Source of the DNA: Parabacteroides faecalis
GTDB taxonomy: Bacteria; Bacteroidota; Bacteroidia; Bacteroidales; Tannerellaceae
NCBI RefSeq assembly: GCF_022809355.1
Contig: NZ_JAKZMM010000043.1
Location: forward strand, 1-34,624
Length of the DNA stretch: 34,624 nt
Direction of reading: 5' to 3'
Shown here piece by piece: positions 26,441 through 34,624 of this stretch. The notes beneath the pieces are model-generated. The model was not told the DNA's origin. It was given only the letters and a program-made list of their open reading frames with translations, and made no database searches. How positions within the stretch are numbered: position 1 is the first letter of the stretch; each line of letters starts with the position of its first letter. The position numbers and the translations under genes are program-made.

Positions 26441-27154
26441 ATGGACGAGCACAAGTTAGACATAGAAATGAGTATCTCCGATGCGATATTGGACAAACCG
26501 ATTTGTTTCAATATAGGCAAGCGGAGATTTTATTTATACCAACCTACGCTTGGAAAGACTTATCTGTTGGCAAGGATTACAGAATCACTGGAACTGAACA
26601 ACGATATTCTTTCCATGAATCCGTATATGGAAGCATTGAGGTTATGCAAGGAGAAACGTGATACCGTTTGTCTTGTCATAGCCTATCACAGCTTGCAAGG
26701 TAAGCGTAATGTGTTGGATAATGAGAAAGTAAACAAGCGTGCAAAACTGTTTTCGTCACAGCTTGATGATGCTGAATTGGCACAATTACTTGTGCTCGTA
26801 TTCAGTTGGGACAGTTCTGAGAGCTACATCAAGTATTTCGGGATTGACAAGGAACGTGCCTTGCAGAAACGTATATCGTCTGTAAAGTCTAACAAAGGAA
26901 GTATCTCATTTGGAGGTAAAAGTATCTACGGTTTGTTGATAGATACTGCGTGTCAACGCTATGGATGGACTTTTGATTATGTGGTATGGGGTATCAGCTA
27001 TATCAACTTGCAGATGTTGTTGGCTGATTCCGTATCATCCGTTTATCTGAGTGATGAAGAGTGCAAGAAACTGAATATACGTGACGGAGGAGAGGTTATC
27101 AATGCAGATGACCCCAAGAACTTGAAACTGATAAAATCTATGAACTGGGATTGA
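26441..27154 (+). CDS. Tail assembly chaperone-like protein
   Basis: A 237-residue protein between major tail and tape measure genes, the place of tail assembly chaperones. It is acidic to neutral and helical, with a conserved-looking R-R-F-Y-L-Y-Q-P-T-L-G-K-T-Y near residues 28-41 and a helical C terminus. I see no second chaperone ORF and no -1 slippery site that would make a G/GT-type pair. Whether it is truly a chaperone rests on location; the family could be a Bacteroides-phage-specific variant. Confidence 0.55.
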   Translation: MDEHKLDIEMSISDAILDKPICFNIGKRRFYLYQPTLGKTYLLARITESLELNNDILSMNPYMEALRLCKEKRDTVCLVIAYHSLQGKRNVLDNEKVNKRAKLFSSQLDDAELAQLLVLVFSWDSSESYIKYFGIDKERALQKRISSVKSNKGSISFGGKSIYGLLIDTACQRYGWTFDYVVWGISYINLQMLLADSVSSVYLSDEECKKLNIRDGGEVINADDPKNLKLIKSMNWD

Positions 27155-27157
27155 TGT

Positions 27158-30100
27158 ATGGCTGGATTGCATTTTGACATAACAGGAGATAACTCTAACC
27201 TCATGCGTAAGTTGCAAGAGACAGAGCAAGGAGTAAAAAACGTATCTAAGGCTGTTGAGCGTGAGGGTGGAAACATTGAAGAGATATTCGAAAGGTTGAC
27301 AAAAGCCGCTGCTGCATTCGGAGTAGGATTGTCTGCAAAAGAGTTTATCGCACAATCAGTACAGATTCGTGGTGAGTTCCAAAAACTCGAAGTAGCGTTT
27401 ACGACCATGCTTGGTAGTACAGAAAAAGCTGATGCTCTCATGCAACAGCTGGTACGTACTGCCGCTACCACTCCATTTGATTTGCAAGGTGTGGCCAACG
27501 GAGCAAAATCTTTGCTTGCATACGGTGTCGCTGCCGAAGACGTAAACAAAACACTTGTCAGACTTGGAGATATCGCAGCCGGATTGAGTATTCCTCTTGG
27601 TGATTTGGTTTATCTGTATGGTACTACAATGGCACAAGGACGCCTTTACACCGCAGACTTGAACCAGTTCACCGGTCGTGGTATTCCTATGATTGGAGAA
27701 CTTGCCAAGCAGTTTGGAGTAGCAGAAAGTGAAGTGAAGAGTTTGGTTGAAGCAGGTAAAGTTGGTTTCCCGGAAGTCCAGAAAGTTATCGAAAGTCTGA
27801 CCAATGAAGGGGGTAAATTCGGTGGACTTATGGAAGCACAATCTAAAACTATCGCCGGACAGATTTCAAATATTGAGGATAGTATTTCTCAGATGTTCAA
27901 CAATATCGGGAAAGCAAACGAAGGTATTATTAATAGTGCGCTTGGAGTGGTATCTGATTTGGTTGAGAACTACGAGCAAGTAGGGAAAGTATTGCTCGAA
28001 CTTGTTGGGACGTATGGAGCTTACAAGGCTGCATTGATTACTATTACAGCATTACAAAAAGCACATTCTGTTGTGCTTGCACAAGCTGTAGTTGAGCAAC
28101 AGTTAGCCGCTGCTGCTGGAATAACATTGTCTAATGCTCAGGCAATGGTTGCCGCAAGAACAAAATTGTTGCAAGTTGCAACAGCGTCATTGAACAAGAC
28201 AATGATGTTTAATCCGTATATATTAGCTGCATCCGCAGTCGCTGCTTTAGGATTCGGTATCTACAAGTTGGTCACTTATCAGACAGATGCAGAGAAAGCC
28301 CAATCTAAGCTGAATGATGCAATCAAAGAATCTGAGAAAGCATCTTTAGGCGAACAGAGAGAACTATCCAAACTGAAAGGAGAATTATCAGCACTAGAAA
28401 AAGGAACTGATGAATACAATGCTGTCAAGGATAAAATCATTAAGAACTATTCCAAGTATGACAACCAGCTTGCAGACGAAATAGAAAAAGTTGGTTTGAC
28501 AGAGCAAGCATATAACAGACTTACAGAAGCGATCAATAAATCATTTGGAGCAAGGCAGTATAACAAGTTCAAGGACGAGCAACAAGGAGAGCTTGATGCG
28601 CTTATGTCTGAAAACCTTGGAAAGATACAAGACAGATTAATAGAAAAACTAGGAGAAGAAACTGGCACTAAGTATTACACCAAGATACGAGATGCCATCT
28701 TGAAAGGTACTGTCAATTCAAGTATAAAAAATGGTAAATATGAGTTTTCAGGATTTGATAATGGAACTATTGAAGCTCTTGATAAAGTAGCAGGTAAAGA
28801 TGGTGGAGTATTTGATGTAACAAACCGAGCTGTTGAAGGATATATTGTTAACATTCTTAATGCTGTAAAACTTACAGATGAGCTTGACAAGAAAGCACGT
28901 GTTAAGTTCGGAGTTGATAATACAACAGGATTGTCTGATTATAAAAATAGTGATGGAAAAGAAATTCCTCAATCAGTAATCTCAGAGGAGATTGATGATG
29001 TTACCAGTAGAATCAAGAATCTTAAACAAGAAATATCTGATTTACGTAGCGGTAAGATACAGGTTGAAGCCGGGAAAACGGTTGAGTCTGTAATAGAATC
29101 AAAAATAAAAGAGTTGCAACAAGCTGAGAAATCATTGGAAACTCTGACTGGCATAAAACAAACTACACGTACTTCCAAGAAAACGAAAGATTTTTTCATC
29201 ACCGTTCCCGATGAGGAAGTTACTCTCATCACTCCGGAAGAGATCGAGAAGAACATCACCATGCATCGTGAAGCTATGGATCAGTATCTTTCCGAATATG
29301 GAGATTACCAGCAAAAGCGACTGGCGATAGCGGATATGTATGCATTGAAGATTTCTCAGGCAGAAACGGAAGGAGAGAAGCTTTCATTGCAGAAACAATC
29401 GGAAGAGGCCCTGAAAACATTAGATTTTGAGGAGTTTAAGAAATCCATCAATTTTGCTGATGTGTTTGGCGACTTGGATACACAGACTACGGCTTCTCTT
29501 CGTGCCTTGCGTGATAAACTGGGAGATTATATCAACGAGGCAGCAAAGGATTTACGTCCGGAAGACTTGAAAGAATTGCAGGATGCTTTCAAGAATTTGG
29601 ATTTTAAGATAGCAGACCGCGATCCTTTTCATGAACTTAAAGCCGGACTAGAGGAATATAAGTCAGCTCAGGAGGCGGTTAATAAGGCCCAAGAAGATCT
29701 GAATACGGTGATGGCCGATGGTACTGTCACTGTCAATGAATATGACAAGACCACGGGAAAGTTAGTTAAGAAAACACTCGACCAAACGCAAGCAGAGAAA
29801 AATTTGAACAGGGCTTTGTCTGAACGTCAAGTGGTATTGGCCAATTTGACAAAGGCTACCAACTCCTTGGGTTCTCATGGGGTGGAAATAGTAAATGCAG
29901 GGAATGAAGTGGTTGATATGCTTCAATCATTAGGAGTAGAAATTCCCGAGGCCGTTTCGAATACCTTTGAAGGAGTTGGACAGGTGATGAATGGCTTGGC
30001 GAGTATAGACTTGACGAAGCCTTTTTCTGCCATTACTGGAACCATTAGTATCCTGACTGGCATAGGTAAGACGATCGGCGGGTTGTTTGGTTTGGGTGGT

Positions 30101-31198
30101 GCAGATTATTCTGGATATGAGGAGATGAAGAGCCGGTACGATAATCTGATTTCTGTGTGGGATACCCTTATTTCCAAGAAAATGGAGTATATCGACATTG
30201 ACTATGGCGTAGAAGCACAGAAAGCGGCCGATGAAGCGGCTAAGTTGGTTGAAACGCAGATACAGCGTCAACGCCAATTGGCAAACATGCTGGCAGGTAG
30301 TGGAGCAAGCATAGGTTCACATTCATTAGGTTATAGGATCAACGACCGCATGACCCAAAATGACTGGACCAATTTATCGGACTTAGTAGGACAGCGGGTA
30401 AGTGGAATCAACGATGTGTTGTCACTTGATGCGGATGTTATCGGCAAAGTGCTGCAAGATGAAAAATTCGTGTCTGTACTAACGACGGTTAATTCAGACT
30501 TTATTGAGTATATCCAGAACATTGAGAAATACGGAGAGCAGCTGGAAGAGATCGCCGAGAAAGAGAAGGAAGTATTTACCGGTATTAGTCTTGACTCTTT
30601 TGAGGACAGTTTTGTTGATATGCTTTCCGACCTGGATGCAAAGAACGAGGATTTTGCTGAAAACTTCGAGGGATATTTACAGAAAGCAATCTTTTCGTCC
30701 TTGGTCGCTAATCAGTATAAGGATCGGATTAAGAAGTTGTATGATTCATGGGCAAAGTATGGGGAAAGTGGTAATCAGTTGACTACAGATGAAGCACAGA
30801 ATCTTAGAAATGAATATCAGGATATTGTGAATGACATGCTGGAGCAACGTGAACAGATTATGAAGGATTTTGGTTGGGATTCTTCATCCTCTTCTTCAGA
30901 ACAAACTGCTTCAAGCCGTGGATTTGGGACTGAAATGACGCATGAAGACGCTGGTGAACTTAGCGGACGTTTCACAGCCTTATATGATGTAGGATTACAG
31001 ATTCTTCAAAACATTACATTTTTACAGTCTATAGGGGTCTCTGCTGAATGTTGTAATACCGTTTTGCAAGAAATAAAAAACCTGATGGTTTCATCGAATG
31101 GGTATTTGGAAGATATTTCAGGATTCACAAAAAAAATGTTTGAATTGCTTGGAAAGAAGCTTGATGATATTAACAACAATATAAGCAGGGCTTTATGA
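27158..31198 (+). CDS. Tape measure protein
   Basis: A 1346-residue tail length determinant; at roughly 1.5 angstrom per residue this predicts a tail near 200 nm. Residues about 66-250 carry the tape-measure core domain: R-G-E-F-Q-K-L-E-V-A-F-T-T-M-L-G, A-T-T-P-F-D-L-Q-G-V-A, L-Y-G-T-T-M-A-Q-G-R-L and N-Q-F-T-G-R-G-I-P. Hydrophobic segments near 349-371 and 960-985 could insert in the host membrane at ejection. Long coiled coils fill the middle. The part after about 29160 looks more GC-rich and uses different codons than the first half, hinting at mosaic exchange. Confidence 0.93.
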   Translation: MAGLHFDITGDNSNLMRKLQETEQGVKNVSKAVEREGGNIEEIFERLTKAAAAFGVGLSAKEFIAQSVQIRGEFQKLEVAFTTMLGSTEKADALMQQLVRTAATTPFDLQGVANGAKSLLAYGVAAEDVNKTLVRLGDIAAGLSIPLGDLVYLYGTTMAQGRLYTADLNQFTGRGIPMIGELAKQFGVAESEVKSLVEAGKVGFPEVQKVIESLTNEGGKFGGLMEAQSKTIAGQISNIEDSISQMFNNIGKANEGIINSALGVVSDLVENYEQVGKVLLELVGTYGAYKAALITITALQKAHSVVLAQAVVEQQLAAAAGITLSNAQAMVAARTKLLQVATASLNKTMMFNPYILAASAVAALGFGIYKLVTYQTDAEKAQSKLNDAIKESEKASLGEQRELSKLKGELSALEKGTDEYNAVKDKIIKNYSKYDNQLADEIEKVGLTEQAYNRLTEAINKSFGARQYNKFKDEQQGELDALMSENLGKIQDRLIEKLGEETGTKYYTKIRDAILKGTVNSSIKNGKYEFSGFDNGTIEALDKVAGKDGGVFDVTNRAVEGYIVNILNAVKLTDELDKKARVKFGVDNTTGLSDYKNSDGKEIPQSVISEEIDDVTSRIKNLKQEISDLRSGKIQVEAGKTVESVIESKIKELQQAEKSLETLTGIKQTTRTSKKTKDFFITVPDEEVTLITPEEIEKNITMHREAMDQYLSEYGDYQQKRLAIADMYALKISQAETEGEKLSLQKQSEEALKTLDFEEFKKSINFADVFGDLDTQTTASLRALRDKLGDYINEAAKDLRPEDLKELQDAFKNLDFKIADRDPFHELKAGLEEYKSAQEAVNKAQEDLNTVMADGTVTVNEYDKTTGKLVKKTLDQTQAEKNLNRALSERQVVLANLTKATNSLGSHGVEIVNAGNEVVDMLQSLGVEIPEAVSNTFEGVGQVMNGLASIDLTKPFSAITGTISILTGIGKTIGGLFGLGGADYSGYEEMKSRYDNLISVWDTLISKKMEYIDIDYGVEAQKAADEAAKLVETQIQRQRQLANMLAGSGASIGSHSLGYRINDRMTQNDWTNLSDLVGQRVSGINDVLSLDADVIGKVLQDEKFVSVLTTVNSDFIEYIQNIEKYGEQLEEIAEKEKEVFTGISLDSFEDSFVDMLSDLDAKNEDFAENFEGYLQKAIFSSLVANQYKDRIKKLYDSWAKYGESGNQLTTDEAQNLRNEYQDIVNDMLEQREQIMKDFGWDSSSSSSEQTASSRGFGTEMTHEDAGELSGRFTALYDVGLQILQNITFLQSIGVSAECCNTVLQEIKNLMVSSNGYLEDISGFTKKMFELLGKKLDDINNNISRAL

Positions 31199-31608
31199 TT
31201 GGAGAATTATATATAAATGGACAGGACGCTTATGGGCAATGGGGAATAAGCATGGATGACACGTCTTTATCTGCATTAATGGCGCCTCCACCTAACAAAT
31301 CTTTGATAGAGAACAAGAGTCGCCTTGAACACGGAAAGAGGGTCGTTATTGATAATGTAAAGGTTGACGAGAGAGATGTTACATTACAGATAAATATTAC
31401 TGCACCGAATAAAGATGTATTCTTTTCAAGATATATGTCTTTCTGCAATGAACTGAAGAAAGGTAAATTGTATATTAGGACAAAATACCAACCAGATATT
31501 ACGTATAAAATGATATACATTTCATGCAAGCAATTTAGTCAATTCATGCAAGGTATAGGTAAATTTTCTTTGAGACTTAACGAACCTAATCCTGAAGATA
31601 GATATTAG
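31195..31608 (+). CDS. Distal tail protein-like
   Basis: A 137-residue beta-rich protein overlapping the tape measure stop by 4 nt. The opening I-G-E-L-Y-I-N-G-Q-D-A-Y-G-Q-W-G-I and later V-T-L-Q-I-N-I-T-A-P, F-S-L-R-L-N-E-P-N match small distal tail (Dit)-type proteins seen behind tape measure genes in Bacteroides phages. The expected role is the hexamer ring joining tail tube and adsorption apparatus. No galectin-like C-terminal domain is present. Confidence 0.65.
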   Translation: MIGELYINGQDAYGQWGISMDDTSLSALMAPPPNKSLIENKSRLEHGKRVVIDNVKVDERDVTLQINITAPNKDVFFSRYMSFCNELKKGKLYIRTKYQPDITYKMIYISCKQFSQFMQGIGKFSLRLNEPNPEDRY

Positions 31609-31618
31609 TACTTTATTG

Positions 31619-31650
31619 TGATTGAATTTCAATCATAATTTATACATTTG
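31619..31650 (+). promoter_or_regulatory. Late-type promoter ahead of the tail fibre gene
   Basis: TGATTGA-ATT-TCAATCA (31619-31635) followed after TCAATC by 8 nt and TACATTTG (31643-31650). Same arrangement as the portal promoter at 18934-18967. Confidence 0.72.
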
Positions 31651-31664
31651 CAAAATAGATAATA

Positions 31665-31682
31665 TCGTATGAAGTTATACGA
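31665..31682 (+). promoter_or_regulatory. Conserved 5' hairpin (copy 4), upstream of tail fibre
   Basis: TCGTA-TGAAGTTA-TACGA, an 18-nt hairpin about 15 nt after the -7 box. The ATG at 31669 opens M-K-L-Y-E-T-V-Y-D then TGA at 31696-31698, overlapping the fibre gene start at 31691. Confidence 0.65.
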
Positions 31683-31690
31683 AACTGTTT

Positions 31691-34624
31691 ATGATTGACA
31701 TCAAAGACATATCCGGAAAGATACTTAAATCTGTTATAGAAACAACAGATTGCAAGAAATATGAAGAACTGATGAGTTTATGTTACATTTCGTTGTCGTG
31801 GGATGATGAAAATAACATACAGTTACCAGCAGGTTCTTATATTGAATACGATGGCGAAAGATACCGTCTGTTAGAGCCTTATGATCCATCTTTTAAAGAT
31901 GAAAGTACTTTCCAGTATACTCCCAAGTTCTACGATAAGATAGCGTTATGGAGCAAAAAACCATTGTTTTATGTCACAGATACAGGAGAGGAAACGGATT
32001 GGTCTATGACTGCATATCCCGGACAGTTTATGGATGCGGTTGTCCGTGCGCTGTCAAAATATACAGGAGAAACATTTACATATTCCATTGATGCTTCAAT
32101 AGCACAATCAACAATGGAGACCATATCATTCCAGAATATAAGCATATTTGACGGTTTAACAGAGATCGCAAATAAGTGGGATGTTGAATGGTGGGTAGAA
32201 GGAAGCGTTATACATCTTTCAAAATGCCAATATGGCGAGCCAATAACATTGGAAGTCGGTAAAAATGTAGGTATTCCAACCGTGACCAATAATAAGGATG
32301 GTTATTTTACCCGGTTTTATGCGTTTGGATCAACACGAAACATTACTCAGGATTATAACGATGGAGGTTTTACGAATGGTTTGGTAAATAAACGTCTTAC
32401 GTTGAATCAAAGTTTGTATCCCGGGGGATATATAGATATTCGTCCGGGCCTTCATCCGGAAGAGGTTTTTGTCAAGACATTGATATTCGATAATATCTAC
32501 CCATCTTCTAAGTTGGTTATTTCCGGAGTAAGAGCAGAGTTAAAAGACTACATTGACAGTGATGGCAATAAGATTCAAGTTGGAGAAAGTGAAGGGGAAC
32601 CATTATATAAGCAATATGCAATATGGTATTTCAAGATAGACGGATTCAACTTTAATAATTCAACCTATGATAAAGAAGAGAATCCAGAAGGTATGCTTTT
32701 GCCTGGACTTGATTTATCTGTAATCTTTGAATCCGGTCAGTTGAATGGTCGTGACTTTAAACTGACTTATCACGAGAAAACCCAAGAATATGAGATCAAT
32801 TTTGTTGAAGAATCGGGGTCTATCATTGTTCCTGGAACTGTTTCTTTAATTCCTGCTGATGGTGACAATATAGTCCTGTATAATATCCGGATGCCTGAAG
32901 AATATGTAAGCAGTTCACAGGAAGAGCTGGCCGAAGCCTTACTTTCTGAAATGGAAAGGTATAAACGAAATATGAATTCATATTCTTTCCCTTCATATCC
33001 AGTATCATTTTATGAAGAGAACCTGGATATGAAGGTGGGGCAGTCTGTTTCATTCATATATGGTGGCAATAACCTTTCCACCCGTGTGTTGAAAGTAGAA
33101 AAACAGCTGGATTACCCTATAGAACAAACAATTACTATAGGGGAAGAAAAGATAAAAGGTAATACGCAAGAGATAAAAGAAGAAGTAATTGATGCCAATC
33201 AGAATATAGATGTTGTTAAGGCACTTGCGGATCTGAACAAAGCTATTACAGATGGGTACGGACGTGTTCAGCAACTCATCATGCAGAGTTTGTCCCAATA
33301 TAAAGGAATATGGACTTTGGATCAGAATGGTTTTCCAAACGATCCTTCCAAGTGGACAATAAAAACAGATTATACGGCCATTTCCGCAAAGGACTTTATT
33401 GCTTTTGCCGACGGCGGTGAATATGCCAGTGGCCTTCCGGTGGCCGACTATGATACATTTGGCCTGTTTAAGGCGAAACAGGGAGGTGGATTGCTATTCG
33501 ATGCAAACGAAGGATGGTATGTTGATCCGGAATTTGCCGGTGGCGGTGGTATTGATGAAGAACAGCTTGAAAAATACCTTACGGACAACAACTATATCAC
33601 TGTCGATTACTTGACAGAACAGGGTTATCTCAAACTTTCTTCTCCACTGACAGGCTATGCTATTCCGGAAGCTTATTCTCCTATCACGGCAACCGATACG
33701 ATTCTGTCGGCTATCGGGAAGCTGGAAAGGAACTTTGACAATTACGTTGATTTGACAACGAACCAAACGATCGGAGGCGTAAAGACTTTCAATGAAACGA
33801 TTCTTTCTAAAAAGGATGTTATCGCATACGCTGACGGTGGAGAATACGCAAGTGGTTTGCCTGTGGCAGATCAATATACCTACGGCCTCGTCAAGGTGGA
33901 CGGAACGACTGTACGTATCAATGCTTCCGGACAGTTGGAGGCAGATGCAGGCGGTGGTATTGACTTTACGGTAGGTACGGGACTTGACTTTTCGGCAGCT
34001 TCTGTTCTTTCGGTTAAGTTTGGGACAACAGCCGGCACAGCTTGTCAGGGTAATGATTCGCGACTTCATACACACAATAATAAGTCTATTTTGGACGGTA
34101 TCACTTCCGGTCTTATATCGAACTGGAACACAGCATACACTAATAACCATACACATAGCAACAAGACTGTATTGGATGGAATATCTTCTACAAAAGTAAG
34201 CAACTGGGATGAAGCCTTTTCAAATAAACACTGGCACAACAACAAGAGCGACCTTGATACGATAAATCAGGGGTTAGGAACTTCTTATTCTCCTACATTT
34301 AAGGCGATCACATTATCCGAGTGGACTATAGACAGCGTTGGTGGAGACCTCAATCTTAGACATCTTGGGCAACTTGCCGCTTATTTCTCAGGCTCGAATA
34401 ACGGTAATTTTGTTACGAAAGGAACCATGATTGCTGAAGGTGATGTAATAGCGTATCAAGACGGCGGTTCTTATGCAAGTGGACTACCTGTTGCTGATTC
34501 TTCCACCTACGGGCTGGTGCGATATGACGGAACAACTATCGGGAAAAATTCTTCCGGACAGTTATATGTTATCAATGCCGGAAGTGGTGGTGGAAGCAAT
34601 ATAAACGTTATCGACAGCCTTACA
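31691..34624 (+). CDS. Tail-tip / receptor-binding protein (partial, open at window end)
   Basis: At least 978 residues, with no stop before the window end. The N-terminal 500 residues are beta-rich and resemble tail-associated baseplate proteins. From about residue 566 the protein turns into fibre-like sequence. The segment D-x-I-A-x-x-D-G-G-x-Y-A-S-G-L-P-V-A-D occurs three times, starting at residues 568, 709 and 918. Between the second and third are H-T-H-N-N-K-S, H-T-H-S-N-K-T and H-W-H-N-N-K-S units spaced about 27 residues apart, like the metal-binding HxH motifs of T4-type fibres. Expected role is host binding. The 5' end carries its own late promoter. Confidence 0.8.
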   Translation, partial: MIDIKDISGKILKSVIETTDCKKYEELMSLCYISLSWDDENNIQLPAGSYIEYDGERYRLLEPYDPSFKDESTFQYTPKFYDKIALWSKKPLFYVTDTGEETDWSMTAYPGQFMDAVVRALSKYTGETFTYSIDASIAQSTMETISFQNISIFDGLTEIANKWDVEWWVEGSVIHLSKCQYGEPITLEVGKNVGIPTVTNNKDGYFTRFYAFGSTRNITQDYNDGGFTNGLVNKRLTLNQSLYPGGYIDIRPGLHPEEVFVKTLIFDNIYPSSKLVISGVRAELKDYIDSDGNKIQVGESEGEPLYKQYAIWYFKIDGFNFNNSTYDKEENPEGMLLPGLDLSVIFESGQLNGRDFKLTYHEKTQEYEINFVEESGSIIVPGTVSLIPADGDNIVLYNIRMPEEYVSSSQEELAEALLSEMERYKRNMNSYSFPSYPVSFYEENLDMKVGQSVSFIYGGNNLSTRVLKVEKQLDYPIEQTITIGEEKIKGNTQEIKEEVIDANQNIDVVKALADLNKAITDGYGRVQQLIMQSLSQYKGIWTLDQNGFPNDPSKWTIKTDYTAISAKDFIAFADGGEYASGLPVADYDTFGLFKAKQGGGLLFDANEGWYVDPEFAGGGGIDEEQLEKYLTDNNYITVDYLTEQGYLKLSSPLTGYAIPEAYSPITATDTILSAIGKLERNFDNYVDLTTNQTIGGVKTFNETILSKKDVIAYADGGEYASGLPVADQYTYGLVKVDGTTVRINASGQLEADAGGGIDFTVGTGLDFSAASVLSVKFGTTAGTACQGNDSRLHTHNNKSILDGITSGLISNWNTAYTNNHTHSNKTVLDGISSTKVSNWDEAFSNKHWHNNKSDLDTINQGLGTSYSPTFKAITLSEWTIDSVGGDLNLRHLGQLAAYFSGSNNGNFVTKGTMIAEGDVIAYQDGGSYASGLPVADSSTYGLVRYDGTTIGKNSSGQLYVINAGSGGGSNINVIDSLT
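33392..34519 (+). repeat. Three in-gene repeats of the tail fibre
   Basis: Copies begin at about 33392, 33815 and 34442, each about 75-80 bp. The protein repeat is D-x-I-A-x-x-D-G-G-x-Y-A-S-G-L-P-V-A-D-x-x-T-x-G-L. DNA copies differ at many third positions, so the repeat is old or under protein-level selection. It may mark module boundaries for recombination between fibre genes. Confidence 0.7.

Noticed and set aside
27043-27549. 168-codon minus-strand frame over the chaperone/tape measure junction
   Set aside because: Antisense to the clear tape measure core domain; Ser/Ala/Cys-rich composition typical of shadow frames.
33494-34156. 220-codon open frame on the minus strand
   Set aside because: It is fully antisense to the tail fibre gene; composition reflects the repeated fibre codons. 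No family-like motif and no promoter.
1-34624. Diversity-generating retroelement or CRISPR array
   Set aside because: No reverse transcriptase, template/variable repeat pair or regularly spaced direct repeats were found.

Overview
The window reads as a contiguous stretch of a tailed (siphovirus-type) bacteriophage or prophage infecting a Bacteroides-like host. Every supported gene lies on the + strand, genes are packed with short gaps or small overlaps, and the right half follows the standard order terminase - portal - head - connector - tail. The host inference rests on AT-rich promoters of the Bacteroidota type (TTTG about 19-20 nt upstream of TAnnTTTG/TATCTTTA), on scarce Shine-Dalgarno sequences, and on small-protein families common in Bacteroides mobile elements (RadC-JAB, YopX, DpnD/PcfM, DUF2786, DUF3560). 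No integrase, repressor, lysis or replication gene is visible.

Layout. 1-188: leader with repeated TCGTACGA sites. 189-8896: early/accessory block of about 24 small proteins, mostly unrecognised; recognisable ones are MazG-like, RadC-JAB, DUF2786, YopX, DpnD/PcfM and two small zinc-ribbon proteins. Many of these genes start with the same signal, GAGCAATG. 8897-9401: non-coding RNA island with a late-type promoter, tRNA-Ser(GCU), degenerate tRNA-like pieces and an over-long tRNA-like RNA. 9402-14421: a six-gene cassette encoding UDP-galactopyranose mutase, a GNAT acetyltransferase, a ParB-like protein, an ATP-grasp ligase, a GT-A glycosyltransferase resembling TET-associated glycosyltransferases, and a fold-type III PLP decarboxylase. 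14561-17112: orphan MgsA C-terminal-like protein, then small and large terminase. 17113-18968: second small-protein block with a duplicated promoter/leader. 19104-31608: portal, minor head protein, scaffold, decoration and major capsid proteins, four connector/tail-completion genes, major tail protein, tail chaperone, tape measure, distal tail protein. 31691 to the window end: one long tail/receptor-binding protein, still open.

How it works together. Four late-type promoters share a TCAATC box (two copies are full TGATTGA-N3-TCAATCA palindromes) 8-9 nt upstream of the -7 element. They precede the tRNA/cassette region, the portal, the scaffold/capsid block and the tail fibre. Each transcript also carries, near the 5' end of its first gene, a hairpin of the form NNGTA-TGAAGNNN-TACNN whose stem co-varies and which holds an ATG. 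In three copies that ATG opens a 9-11 codon micro-ORF starting MK(E/L)Y(E/A)T. Ahead of the scaffold gene the micro-ORF is followed by a strong intrinsic terminator, an attenuator-like arrangement.

The best candidate for an undescribed system is the 9402-14421 cassette. It has the parts to make an activated furanose sugar, transfer it, ligate an amino acid and decarboxylate or acetylate the product. The acceptor (phage DNA bases, host surface glycan or virion protein) cannot be decided from this window. All assignments come from reading the sequence; no database search or folding calculation was run.
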